From Planctomycetota bacterium (lineage in GTDB: Bacteria > Planctomycetota > UBA1135): DNA of 15,543 bases. The first letter of the stretch is position 1; each line of letters begins with the position of its first letter. Positions 1 to 7,125 of the stretch are shown here, piece after piece. The stretch is taken from positions 1,215-16,757 of the forward strand of contig DNPI01000237.1 in assembly GCA_003501525.1 (NCBI GenBank), in the 5' to 3' direction. A program made the position numbers and the translations under genes. The notes beneath the pieces were generated by a model. It saw only the letters and a list, made by a program, of their open reading frames with translations. It had not been told where the DNA came from and did no database searches.

Positions 1-132
1 GCTCTTCTTGCACGCAATCCATATCCGAGTCGAAATGAAATCCGCGAAGCTTTGGCGGGGAATCTGTGTCGCTGTACCGGTTACGTGAAAATTGTTGATG
101 CTGTAGAGCGTTGCGCGAAGGAGTCCGTGTGA
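1..132 (+). CDS. Small [2Fe-2S] subunit of a xanthine dehydrogenase-family enzyme (C-terminal end only)
   Basis: Only the last 43 codons are present; the gene begins left of the window. The frame is open from base 1 and ends with TGA at 130-132. The peptide contains GNLCRCTGY, the signature of the all-helical second [2Fe-2S] domain in small subunits of molybdenum hydroxylases (CoxS, XdhC and HcrC types). The two cysteines of the C-R-C pair are iron-sulfur ligands. In this family the subunit passes electrons between the molybdenum centre and the flavin or an external acceptor. The next gene starts on the last base of this stop codon, so the genes are almost certainly translated together. By association it is the partner of the large and FAD subunits that follow. 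Its substrate cannot be told from this fragment. Confidence 0.9.
   Translation, partial: ALLARNPYPSRNEIREALAGNLCRCTGYVKIVDAVERCAKESV
118..123 (+). promoter_or_regulatory. Shine-Dalgarno site fixing the start of the molybdenum subunit
   Basis: AAGGAG lies 8 nt before the ATG at 132 and inside the end of the upstream gene. It favours ATG 132 over the in-frame TTG at 111 and GTG at 129. Confidence 0.7.
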
Positions 133-2450
133 TGACTTCACCTTTCTCTACTACCGCTGGCGGCCGCTACAGGTTGGTGGATGCGATGGATAAGTCGTCC
201 GGTCGAGGTATGTACGTCGAGGACTTCGCGCTTCCTGGGATGATTCATGCTCGTCTCGTTCGCGCGGACCATCCGCATGCAGAGATTGACGAAGTCGATT
301 TTTCTGATGCTGAAGCGCTTGACGGGTTTGTAGCTGCTTTGGCTCCTGGTGAGCCGGGGACAGATGTTCGGTTCGGCGTTCTTCCTATTTCCGAAGATGA
401 AACAGCTTTGCCTTCTCCGCGATCTCTGTATTCGGGCGGAATTGTTGCGGCGGTTGCTTGCGAAGATGAATTGACAGCACGCGAAGCTGCTTCCCTTGTG
501 AGGGTCAATTACTCTCCCAAAACTTCGGTTCTTCGTCCTAAAGATGCCCTTATGGAGACGGAAACACCTCTCCATTCAGGCACTGTTGCTGGCACTAATA
601 TTCACAAAAAGGTGGATCAGGAGTTCGGCGACCCAGAGGGGGCTTTCGAGGCTGCGGCGTCCGTTGTTTCAGGAGAGTTCGTTTTCCACGGCATCAACCA
701 TGGTTTCACTGAACCCATTGGGTGCATTGCTGTTCCTGAGGCAGATGGCCGGATGACACTGATTTCGGCGACTCAAGTCCCGCACTATCTCCATCGGTCA
801 TTGGCTCGAGTTTTAGGGCTACCGATGCATCGCGTTCGCATTGTTAAACCTCTAGTGGGGGGTGGCTTTGGGGGAAAATCAGACCCTTTCCCTCACGAGA
901 TGGTGGCTGCTTTGCTTGCACGCAAGTCTGGTCGACCCGTGAAATTAATTTTTGATAGAGACGAAGTGTTTCTAAACAACCATGGACGCCATCCGACCGA
1001 CTACAAAATCCGCTTGGCGGCAAATGAAGCCGGCGACATCCTTGCTCTTGATGCTCATGCTTTAATTGATGGAGGTGCGTGGGGGTCTTTTGGCGTCGTG
1101 ACGACTTATTACAACGGAGTCCTTTCGCAAGGCCCGTACAGGCTGCCTGCTTTTAAGTACTCGGGTCGCCGGGTCTACACGAATAAGCCGGCTTCGGGGG
1201 CTATGCGAGGGCACGGGTCTGTAAATGCCCGGTTTGCTTTCGAGACATGTTTGGATGAAATTGCTGAAGACCTAGGGCGGGATCCCATTGAGTTGAGGAT
1301 GCAAAATGCTCTGCCTGCAAACACAACGACGCTTAACCACTTACGGATTACGTCGTCTGGATTCCTCGAGTGCCTGGAACGTGTGCGAGATGAATCCGGG
1401 TGGACGGAAAAGCACGGCAAGATGCCTTATGGCAGAGGAATTGGAGTGGGCTGTGGCTTTTATATTTCGGGTTCGGCGCTACCTATTCACAGGACGCGAA
1501 CGCCTCAATCGACGGTGCACGTAAAAATTGACCTCGATGGAGGTGTAACTATTCATTCGATGGCTGCGGACATTGGACAAGGGTCGGACACCATGCTTGC
1601 CCAATGTGTTTCTGAGGCAATGGGTGTCAATATGGATCGCTGTCGGGTGAAAGCTCAGGACACGGATACGGGGCCTCTCGATTTGGGCTCGTATTCCAGT
1701 CGCGTTACATTCATGGCTGGCAATGCAGCTTTGCGGGCTGGAGAAGCAGTTTTGCGGAAATTGCAAAGGGCCTGTTCTCGTTTGACTGGATTAAGCGCCG
1801 ACGGGTTTCAACGGGGCCAAGGGGAAACATACTTTCACGCTTCGGACCCCTCTATTGCCGTGCCTTTTGAGGATGCCTTGAAAGAGGCTCTCGCTGACCG
1901 GGGCGCCCTTGCCGTTAAGGGGATTTATCGTGCGCCGAAATTGGGAGGTTCCTTCAAAGGTTCAGGTGCCGGTTTGTCTCCGACTTATTCCTATCAGGCT
2001 TTTGTTGCTGAAGTCGATGTTGATCCCGAAACCGGATTTGTTCGGCCTTGCAAGGTGTGGGCGGCGCATGATTGCGGTCGCGCATTGAACCTCACGGCGG
2101 TGGAGGGGCAGATTGAAGGATCTGTTCACATGGGGATAGGGCAAGCCCTGACTGAAGAAATGAAGTATCAAAAAGGGCAACTCCTGAATGGCTCCCTTTT
2201 GGACTACAAGATTCCAACTCCGATTGAGACCCCGGAAATAAAAGCTATCGTTGTAGAGTCGATTGACCCTGAGGGTCCGCTGGGTGCCAAGGAATGTGGC
2301 GAAGGAGCCCTGGCTCCAGTAATCCCTGCAATCGCGAATGCTATTCATGACGCGGTTGGAGTGCGAATGAAGGAGGTCCCGATGACTCCGGAAAGAGTTT
2401 TGGCGGCGATAGAGAAAGCGGCAAAGGTGAAATCTCATGCGAATTCCTGA
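132..2450 (+). CDS. Molybdenum-binding large subunit, xanthine dehydrogenase / 4-hydroxybenzoyl-CoA reductase alpha family
   Basis: A 772-residue catalytic subunit of a molybdenum hydroxylase, close to the usual length of stand-alone large subunits (about 750-800). Visible motifs are GGGFGGK at residues 243-249 (molybdopterin and Q-loop region), AMRGHG at 357-362, DIGQGSDT and LGSYSSRVTFMAGNA in the C-terminal half, and GAKECGEGAL from 718. E724 in that last motif is the expected catalytic glutamate. LGSYSSRVTFMAGNA, AMRGHG and GPLGAKE-GEGAL are closer, from memory, to the 4-hydroxybenzoyl-CoA reductase alpha subunit (HcrA) than to true xanthine dehydrogenases or CO dehydrogenases. There is no signal peptide, so it is cytoplasmic. 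It overlaps the stop of the small subunit by 1 nt and the FAD-subunit gene by 14 nt. The family normally uses molybdopterin cytosine dinucleotide. The real substrate is unknown; an aromatic acyl-CoA or an N-heterocycle are both possible. Confidence 0.9.
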   Translation: MTSPFSTTAGGRYRLVDAMDKSSGRGMYVEDFALPGMIHARLVRADHPHAEIDEVDFSDAEALDGFVAALAPGEPGTDVRFGVLPISEDETALPSPRSLYSGGIVAAVACEDELTAREAASLVRVNYSPKTSVLRPKDALMETETPLHSGTVAGTNIHKKVDQEFGDPEGAFEAAASVVSGEFVFHGINHGFTEPIGCIAVPEADGRMTLISATQVPHYLHRSLARVLGLPMHRVRIVKPLVGGGFGGKSDPFPHEMVAALLARKSGRPVKLIFDRDEVFLNNHGRHPTDYKIRLAANEAGDILALDAHALIDGGAWGSFGVVTTYYNGVLSQGPYRLPAFKYSGRRVYTNKPASGAMRGHGSVNARFAFETCLDEIAEDLGRDPIELRMQNALPANTTTLNHLRITSSGFLECLERVRDESGWTEKHGKMPYGRGIGVGCGFYISGSALPIHRTRTPQSTVHVKIDLDGGVTIHSMAADIGQGSDTMLAQCVSEAMGVNMDRCRVKAQDTDTGPLDLGSYSSRVTFMAGNAALRAGEAVLRKLQRACSRLTGLSADGFQRGQGETYFHASDPSIAVPFEDALKEALADRGALAVKGIYRAPKLGGSFKGSGAGLSPTYSYQAFVAEVDVDPETGFVRPCKVWAAHDCGRALNLTAVEGQIEGSVHMGIGQALTEEMKYQKGQLLNGSLLDYKIPTPIETPEIKAIVVESIDPEGPLGAKECGEGALAPVIPAIANAIHDAVGVRMKEVPMTPERVLAAIEKAAKVKSHANS
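2423..2430 (+). promoter_or_regulatory. Shine-Dalgarno site for the FAD subunit
   Basis: AAAGGTGA ends 6 nt before ATG 2437 and lies inside the last codons of the molybdenum subunit. This supports coupled translation and the chosen start. Confidence 0.55.
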
Positions 2451-3399
2451 TTTCACACTTCACCGACCGGCTACCTCTAAAGAGGCTGTGGCCCTCGCCA
2501 AAGAATTCGAATCTACGGATTTCTTGGGAGGTGGGACCGACCTCTTGCCAAATTACAAGTGGGGCTTAGGTTGCCGCGAAAACATTATTTCCCTGCGGGG
2601 GCTTGCCGAATTGCGCGAGCCTTCTCTGGGCGCAGGTAGAACACTTTGGGAAATTGAAAACGATGCCGAGCTTGCGGAGCAGTTTCCGGCTTTGGTCGAA
2701 GCGGCTTCTCATGTGGCAACACCTCTGATTCGGCGATCGGCAACTTTAGGTGGGAATCTTTTTCTCGATACGCGTTGTTGGCATTTTAATCAGACCGCGG
2801 ATTGGCGGAGGGCTCATGGTTCTTGTTTGAAGGCAGAGTCAGATCAATGCCGGGTTATGCCAGACCCGGGAAACATTTGCGTAGCAACATACAGTGGTGA
2901 CATGGCTCCAGTCTTTCTTGCGTACGGCGCCACGGCATTTCTCGCCACTAGCGAAGGCGAGCGTTCCGTCTCAATGAATAATTTGTGGGCTCCAGATGGA
3001 ATTCGCCGTTTCCAGGATGTTGGCGGAGAAGAATTTCTACTTCGCGTCGAAATGGCAGAGGATGCGCAAGAATGGACAGTGGCCTACCAAAAACTTCGTT
3101 TGCGGGAAAGTTTTGACTTCCCTGAAGGTGGCGTGGCGGCTGGAATTCGGTGGCAAGATGGGAAAGTTGTAGATGCCCGCATTGCTACAACTGCTTATGA
3201 GAGTGTCCCAATGTTGCATTCTGAACCTGCGGCTGTTTTGGTAGGAGGATCTTTAGAAGAAGATGTGGTCGAACAAGCGTCTGAATTACTTCGCGCTGAA
3301 GTTCGCCCTATGAAGAACACCTCAATGTCTCCGGCTTATCGGAAGAAGATGGCGCGCGTCCTCTGTGCGCGGGCCCTGAATTCCTGCCGGCCTGTCTGA
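2437..3399 (+). CDS. FAD-binding medium subunit with extra four-cysteine [4Fe-4S] insertion (HcrB-like)
   Basis: A 320-residue FAD-binding subunit of a molybdenum hydroxylase. The N-terminal PCMH-type FAD site is visible as FLGGGTDLLPNYKWG (about residues 29-43), followed by IRRSATLGGNL (about 98-108). Directly after this are four cysteines, C114, C130, C138 and C148, with spacing C-x15-C-x7-C-x9-C. Ordinary CoxM and XdhB subunits lack them. From memory, the beta subunit of Thauera 4-hydroxybenzoyl-CoA reductase has nearly the same spacing and the DTRC start, and there the cysteines bind a [4Fe-4S] cluster. That cluster helps send low-potential electrons inward for a reductive dehydroxylation. 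The sequence DTRCWHFNQ...WR...CLK matches that loop well. The CO dehydrogenase-type C-terminal domain fills the rest. Whether this enzyme works as a reductase in the cell is inference; related uncharacterised families also carry the loop. Confidence 0.88.
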   Translation: MRIPDFTLHRPATSKEAVALAKEFESTDFLGGGTDLLPNYKWGLGCRENIISLRGLAELREPSLGAGRTLWEIENDAELAEQFPALVEAASHVATPLIRRSATLGGNLFLDTRCWHFNQTADWRRAHGSCLKAESDQCRVMPDPGNICVATYSGDMAPVFLAYGATAFLATSEGERSVSMNNLWAPDGIRRFQDVGGEEFLLRVEMAEDAQEWTVAYQKLRLRESFDFPEGGVAAGIRWQDGKVVDARIATTAYESVPMLHSEPAAVLVGGSLEEDVVEQASELLRAEVRPMKNTSMSPAYRKKMARVLCARALNSCRPV

Positions 3400-3400
3400 A

Positions 3401-5581
3401 ATGATGAGCCGTCGTTTCCTGTGGCCACTCCTCGCCTTGCTGGGTGCTTTGATTGTTGCTCTCTTGTCTTCCGGTGATGCGAGCGACGAAGAGGGCCGAC
3501 ACGACACTGTCTCGCTTATTGCGTCAGAAAGCGGCGTGGGCGCAGGAGAGTTGTCTGCCTTGCGAGCCGATGCTCGAAGGGTCGAGGTAGGTGAGAATGT
3601 AGAGGAGGATGTGATTGCAGGGCGAATCCGATTCGCCAAACGAGAGCAGGGTGCATTGGCGCAGCAGGCCCGTGTCTCGATAGTTGAGGTTGGTGGTTTT
3701 GGTGCTTTGGCGATGGGGATGGAAGAATTTGACGCGAGTTCGCGGGCGGCAGAATCGGATGGGAGTTTTCTTTTCCGCAGCCTGGATCCGGGTAAGTTTT
3801 TTCGCATTTCGGCTTGGGCTCCTGGCCATGCATTGTTTCGTACTGCTCCACTGCGCCCCGGGCGAAGTGTTGAAGTTTCGCTTTCTCCGGCGCTTCTTGT
3901 CACGGGTACTGTGGTCGATTCCGTTGGCAATGCCGCCGGTGGGGTAAAGGTGACGCTGAGGAATATGAGGAAGGACGGGGTTCCAGGTCCCACGGAGACA
4001 GATATGCACGGTGCTTTCTCTTTCGAGTCTCCTGGCCCTGGGAAATATGACTTATCCGCGGTGGGGGCTGGAGGCACAGTTCAACTAGAGGGGATTGAGC
4101 TTAAGGAGGGAATGCAACCTCTTCGCCTAGTGCTAGGCGGTGATTTGTCTGTTACTGCTCGGGTCCGGGGGCCGGATGGCCTCCCTTTGGTAGGTGCGCA
4201 TGTTGTTGTGGAGAGGGCGGTAGCCTCAGGACAGGGAAAGGACCACTTTCAGTTGGTAGCTCGAGCTCGTGGAGAAGCAGCCGTAGCTAAATTCTTTGAT
4301 ATACCGACGGGGGCATGGCTTTGTCGGGCATCTCATCCCGGGCTAGGGGTCGCGACGAGGCGTGTGCACGTTACGAATAGCCCTGGTGGCGTTGAGGTCT
4401 CTCTTCAACTCCTTCCAGCAGCATCTTTAAAGGCCAAGGTTGTTGATGATGCTGGCGGAGCGGTAAGTGAATTCCCTGTCAATCTTCATGAAGACCCGGG
4501 AGAGTTTAAGGAGGGGTTTCCTGTCGTGCGGGGAGCGGTCACGGATGCAGATGGCTTTGTTCGGTGGGATGATCTTCCTCCTGGCTCATTTCTTTTGGCG
4601 CCACCGGCCGCTTCGGGCCGTCCAGATTATCGAGTGGTGGGTATAGACCGTGACCATGAAAAGGGACATCCACATGGAGAAAAGGAAGATGAACGGCGGA
4701 CGGATTCGAGAAGCCCTTTGGCTTCCACGCTGCGAGTGCAGTTGCAGGCTGGAGAGCTTCGTGAGGTTCAATGGGCCTTGTCTGGTCACACTCGCATGTC
4801 CGTGCGCGTGCTTCGAGCCGGCCAGCCGGTGGTCGGAGCTCCCTTAACGCTTGTCCGGCAGGATCCAGGAAGGCGCGGGACGTGGAGCGAGCTTCCTTTT
4901 CATGTCCCTGAGACTGGGCAGCAAGGTGAATCTCTTCTTCCTCCTTGGCGGCCTGGGGTTGCGACTCTGCAGATTGATGCGGGTGGTTTTCCTGCTGTGT
5001 TTGATGTGACTGTGCGTTCGGGAGGGGATTGGGAGAATCTCGAACTGCCACTTGGTTCTCTTGTTGGAAGGATTGATGGGGCAGAGGCTCCCTTGGACTC
5101 TGTGCGCATCAATGTTGCGTTAGAGGCCTCTCGCGGTATTGCGCCCAGGCAGTCGCATGAATTCTTTCCGAATAAAGATGGGGCTTTCGGGATTATTGAT
5201 TTGGCAAGAGGGCGGTATAGCGTTGAGATAACTTCTCCCGGTCGAGTGTCTTGGGAAATGGAGCAATTGAATCACGATGGAGCTGGTCCGATTGATTTAG
5301 GCCTTATCGATCTTCCGCAGGCGGGTGCTCTGGTCGGACAAGTTTTGGGAATTGTGCCTGTGGAAAAAGGTTTTTTCGCGATTCGACTTGTTCGTTTGAT
5401 TGGGCTTGACGGAAGGGTTCAGGGTGTTCGCGACTTGCCGGGAGATGGTGTTTTCCGGTTTAATCAAGTCCCGCCAGGACCTTATTCGCTGGAAGTCCTT
5501 ATAGACGGTGAGGTTGCGATTAATCGGATGATTGAGATACCGGCGGGAGGTGATCCTCTGCGTCTGGAACTACAGCGCTGA
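3401..5581 (+). CDS. Exported multi-domain protein with carboxypeptidase regulatory-like (beta-sandwich) repeats
   Basis: A 726-residue protein with an N-terminal Arg pair and hydrophobic stretch (about residues 6-24), read as a signal peptide or membrane anchor, so the bulk should lie outside the cytoplasm. The rest is a string of prealbumin-like domains of the carboxypeptidase-D regulatory type, beginning at about residues 165, 248, 337, 463, 553 and 641. They show the usual pattern: a 'V-x-G-x-V-x-D-x-x-G-x-P' opening, a 'D-x-x-G-x-F-x-F' middle and a 'P-G-x-Y-x-L' end, as in TDMHGAFSFESPGPGKYDLS and GDGVFRFNQVPPGPYSLEV. A very charged, His- and Glu-rich linker lies at about 414-437. There are no catalytic motifs; in this fold class it would act in adhesion, substrate binding or scaffolding. 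ATG 3401 is one base after the FAD-subunit stop (a second ATG is at 3404), so it belongs to the molybdenum operon by position. I know of no functional tie between the two. No clear terminator follows. Confidence 0.75.
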   Translation: MMSRRFLWPLLALLGALIVALLSSGDASDEEGRHDTVSLIASESGVGAGELSALRADARRVEVGENVEEDVIAGRIRFAKREQGALAQQARVSIVEVGGFGALAMGMEEFDASSRAAESDGSFLFRSLDPGKFFRISAWAPGHALFRTAPLRPGRSVEVSLSPALLVTGTVVDSVGNAAGGVKVTLRNMRKDGVPGPTETDMHGAFSFESPGPGKYDLSAVGAGGTVQLEGIELKEGMQPLRLVLGGDLSVTARVRGPDGLPLVGAHVVVERAVASGQGKDHFQLVARARGEAAVAKFFDIPTGAWLCRASHPGLGVATRRVHVTNSPGGVEVSLQLLPAASLKAKVVDDAGGAVSEFPVNLHEDPGEFKEGFPVVRGAVTDADGFVRWDDLPPGSFLLAPPAASGRPDYRVVGIDRDHEKGHPHGEKEDERRTDSRSPLASTLRVQLQAGELREVQWALSGHTRMSVRVLRAGQPVVGAPLTLVRQDPGRRGTWSELPFHVPETGQQGESLLPPWRPGVATLQIDAGGFPAVFDVTVRSGGDWENLELPLGSLVGRIDGAEAPLDSVRINVALEASRGIAPRQSHEFFPNKDGAFGIIDLARGRYSVEITSPGRVSWEMEQLNHDGAGPIDLGLIDLPQAGALVGQVLGIVPVEKGFFAIRLVRLIGLDGRVQGVRDLPGDGVFRFNQVPPGPYSLEVLIDGEVAINRMIEIPAGGDPLRLELQR

Positions 5582-5616
5582 AAAGTTGTAATTCCAATTG
5601 CAAATTTGAAGAATGC

Positions 5617-5656
5617 CCCCCAAAAAGGGCTGTTTAGGGTATCTTGAAGCATGGGG
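5617..5656 (+). promoter_or_regulatory. Conserved upstream block of the first secreted paralog (candidate promoter)
   Basis: A CCCC block followed by GTTTAGGGTATCTTG, about 80 nt before ATG 5713. The same layout, CCCC then GTTTGGGGTATTCTG, occurs before the paralog at 7041. Over 5617-5646 I count 21 identical bases of 30 without gaps. TATCTT could serve as a -10 element, but there is no good -35 at the usual distance, so the sigma factor is unclear. It may also be only a leftover of the gene duplication. Confidence 0.35.
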
Positions 5657-5712
5657 TTCCTGCTTTGCGGCCCCCCCTTATCACATACCCCTTTATCTGA
5701 ACCCCTAAAAAT

Positions 5713-6981
5713 ATGCTCAGAACTTCTTTAATCGCAGCTGTAGTGGCCCTGTTCGCAGGATCAGCTTCGGCTCAATACTTCTCCGAAGATTTTTCTTCTG
5801 GTGTCCCGCCTACAGGTTGGACTGAAAACAACAACGGCAACTCCGCTGGTTGGGAAGATGATGGAACCGGTCAAGCTTGGCACGATGACTACACGGGAAT
5901 GAACGTGAACAGTCTCGATAGCTCCGTTGCCGACCTGACAGGATCTACAGCCCCAGCCTTGACTTGGGACAACACCAACACTTTCGCGACTTGGACCCTG
6001 GCGAACAAGGTCTATGTTGACGCAGACTTAGTTTGGGCCCAGGGTGCCGCTAACGGCGCCAGTGGTCCTCAGACTGTTGACATGACTGCCTATGCTGGCA
6101 TGCAAGTGACCTTGTCATTCCTCTACGAGGGTGACTACGCGAACGACTGGAAGGTTGACAACGTCCTTATCGACGCCGCTGCTCCTCCTCCTCCTCCAAG
6201 CGTTACGATTCTTTTTGAGGATTTTGAGTCTGGACTTTGCCCTCCTCCAGGCTGGGTTGAGAACAACAATGGCAACTCTGATGGTTGGGAATTGTGGAAC
6301 GCTGCAGATAGCCACATCGGACAAGGCCATGCTGTCATCCATGATGATTACAACGGCTATAACCTGAACAGCTTGATTGTTGGCGCTGGCGGAACAATTG
6401 ATGCCACGAATGAAACAGGGCTGCATGTGGAGTGGCTTCAGGACAACCACTTTCCAACGTGGTGCTTTAGGAACTCCGTGCTCGTTAATGGAACCGAAGA
6501 GTGGTTCCAGGATGCCACCTCAGTTGGCAGTGTCAGTGCTCAGGCTGCTGATTTGAGTGCTCACGATGGCACCATGATTGAACTGGAATTCCTCTACGAA
6601 GGCGATTACGCCAACGAGTGGATGCTCGACAATATTGATCTTCGCGCCACTGATGGTGGCGGTGGTGGTGGCTTTACCCTTGCGGTAGCTGGCCTCGTCG
6701 CTGGTGGTTCTGCTGACCTCTCCCTCTCCGGAGCTGGTGCTGGCGCAACCTGCATCATGGCTTACTCGCTTGCTGGTGGAGGCCCGACCTCTACATCTGT
6801 AGGCGATGTCGATCTTTCTATGCCTATCAACCGTCTACCGGCCCTTACTGCGGACGCTAACGGTGATGCTGGAATGTCCGTGAGCGTACCTTCTGGTGCC
6901 GCTGGCGTATCTGTCTGGATTCAGGCTGTCGACATGAGTACTTCGACTCTCTCGAACTCTGTCGCAGAGACTGTCGGTTAA
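5713..6981 (+). CDS. Secreted protein with two choice-of-anchor J / MAM-like domains and a planctomycete-type C-terminal domain
   Basis: A 422-residue exported protein. Residues 1-20 form a signal peptide with a likely cut at ASA^Q21. Two related domains follow (about 21-156 and 163-313), split by five prolines at 158-162. Each opens with 'EDF-SG--PP-GW-ENNNGN-xGW', carries a central HDDY-G-N-NSL motif and closes with FLYEGDYAN-W--DN. The opening resembles choice-of-anchor J / cleaved-adhesin (jelly-roll) domains; I infer carbohydrate or surface binding. A Gly run (about 315-320) leads to a roughly 100-residue C-terminal domain ending LSNSVAETVG. This domain is nearly repeated in the next gene and could be a sorting or anchoring module. 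Asn and Asp codons strongly favour AAC and GAC by eye, which suggests high expression. The start has no Shine-Dalgarno sequence but follows ACCCCTAAAAAT. A strong terminator follows. No catalytic residues are recognised. Confidence 0.8.
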   Translation: MLRTSLIAAVVALFAGSASAQYFSEDFSSGVPPTGWTENNNGNSAGWEDDGTGQAWHDDYTGMNVNSLDSSVADLTGSTAPALTWDNTNTFATWTLANKVYVDADLVWAQGAANGASGPQTVDMTAYAGMQVTLSFLYEGDYANDWKVDNVLIDAAAPPPPPSVTILFEDFESGLCPPPGWVENNNGNSDGWELWNAADSHIGQGHAVIHDDYNGYNLNSLIVGAGGTIDATNETGLHVEWLQDNHFPTWCFRNSVLVNGTEEWFQDATSVGSVSAQAADLSAHDGTMIELEFLYEGDYANEWMLDNIDLRATDGGGGGGFTLAVAGLVAGGSADLSLSGAGAGATCIMAYSLAGGGPTSTSVGDVDLSMPINRLPALTADANGDAGMSVSVPSGAAGVSVWIQAVDMSTSTLSNSVAETVG

Positions 6982-6983
6982 TA

Positions 6984-6997
6984 GAAGCTTAAGCTTC
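6984..6997. repeat. 14-bp perfect palindrome just after the stop codon
   Basis: GAAGCTTAAGCTTC is self-complementary and begins 3 nt after the TAA at 6979-6981, just before the terminator hairpin. It could form a second small hairpin or be a protein site; no role can be assigned. Confidence 0.5.
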
Positions 6998-7002
6998 TTT
7001 TC

Positions 7003-7037
7003 GGAGCCCACCTTCTACAAGGTGGGCTCCTTTTTTT
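7003..7037 (+). terminator. Intrinsic terminator after the first secreted paralog
   Basis: A perfect 12-bp GC-rich stem (7003-7014 pairing with 7019-7030, GGAGCCCACCTT with AAGGTGGGCTCC) has a 4-nt loop and is followed by seven T at 7031-7037. This is a textbook rho-independent terminator, so the next gene needs its own promoter. Confidence 0.93.
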
Positions 7038-7040
7038 AAT

Positions 7041-7080
7041 CCCCTGAAAGCGCGTGTTTGGGGTATTCTGGGGTTATGGG
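7041..7080 (+). promoter_or_regulatory. Conserved upstream block of the second secreted paralog (candidate promoter)
   Basis: CCCC followed by GTTTGGGGTATTCTG starts a few bases after the preceding terminator and about 70 nt before ATG 7126. It matches the block at 5617-5656 without gaps in its core. Because the terminator isolates this gene, a promoter must lie in 7038-7125, and this is the most conserved stretch there. The exact -35 and -10 are not clear. Confidence 0.4.
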
Positions 7081-7125
7081 CAACACAGGTTTGTCCAGTC
7101 TCATCCCCCTTTTACCCCTAATATA

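Noticed and set aside
3322..4077. A 251-codon minus-strand frame
   Set aside because: It lies opposite two plus-strand genes with clear domain signatures, is Pro-, Ser- and Arg-rich in the way antisense frames are, and has no recognisable motif.
6181..6198. Repetitive CCT run as a microsatellite or CRISPR-like repeat
   Set aside because: It simply codes for the polyproline linker, and the same linker occurs at 7621-7638. No array of spaced repeats exists in the window.
7054..7125. A GTG start giving a 453-residue second secreted paralog
   Set aside because: The extra 24 residues come from the conserved upstream block and would hide the signal peptide. ATG 7126 aligns with the first paralog.
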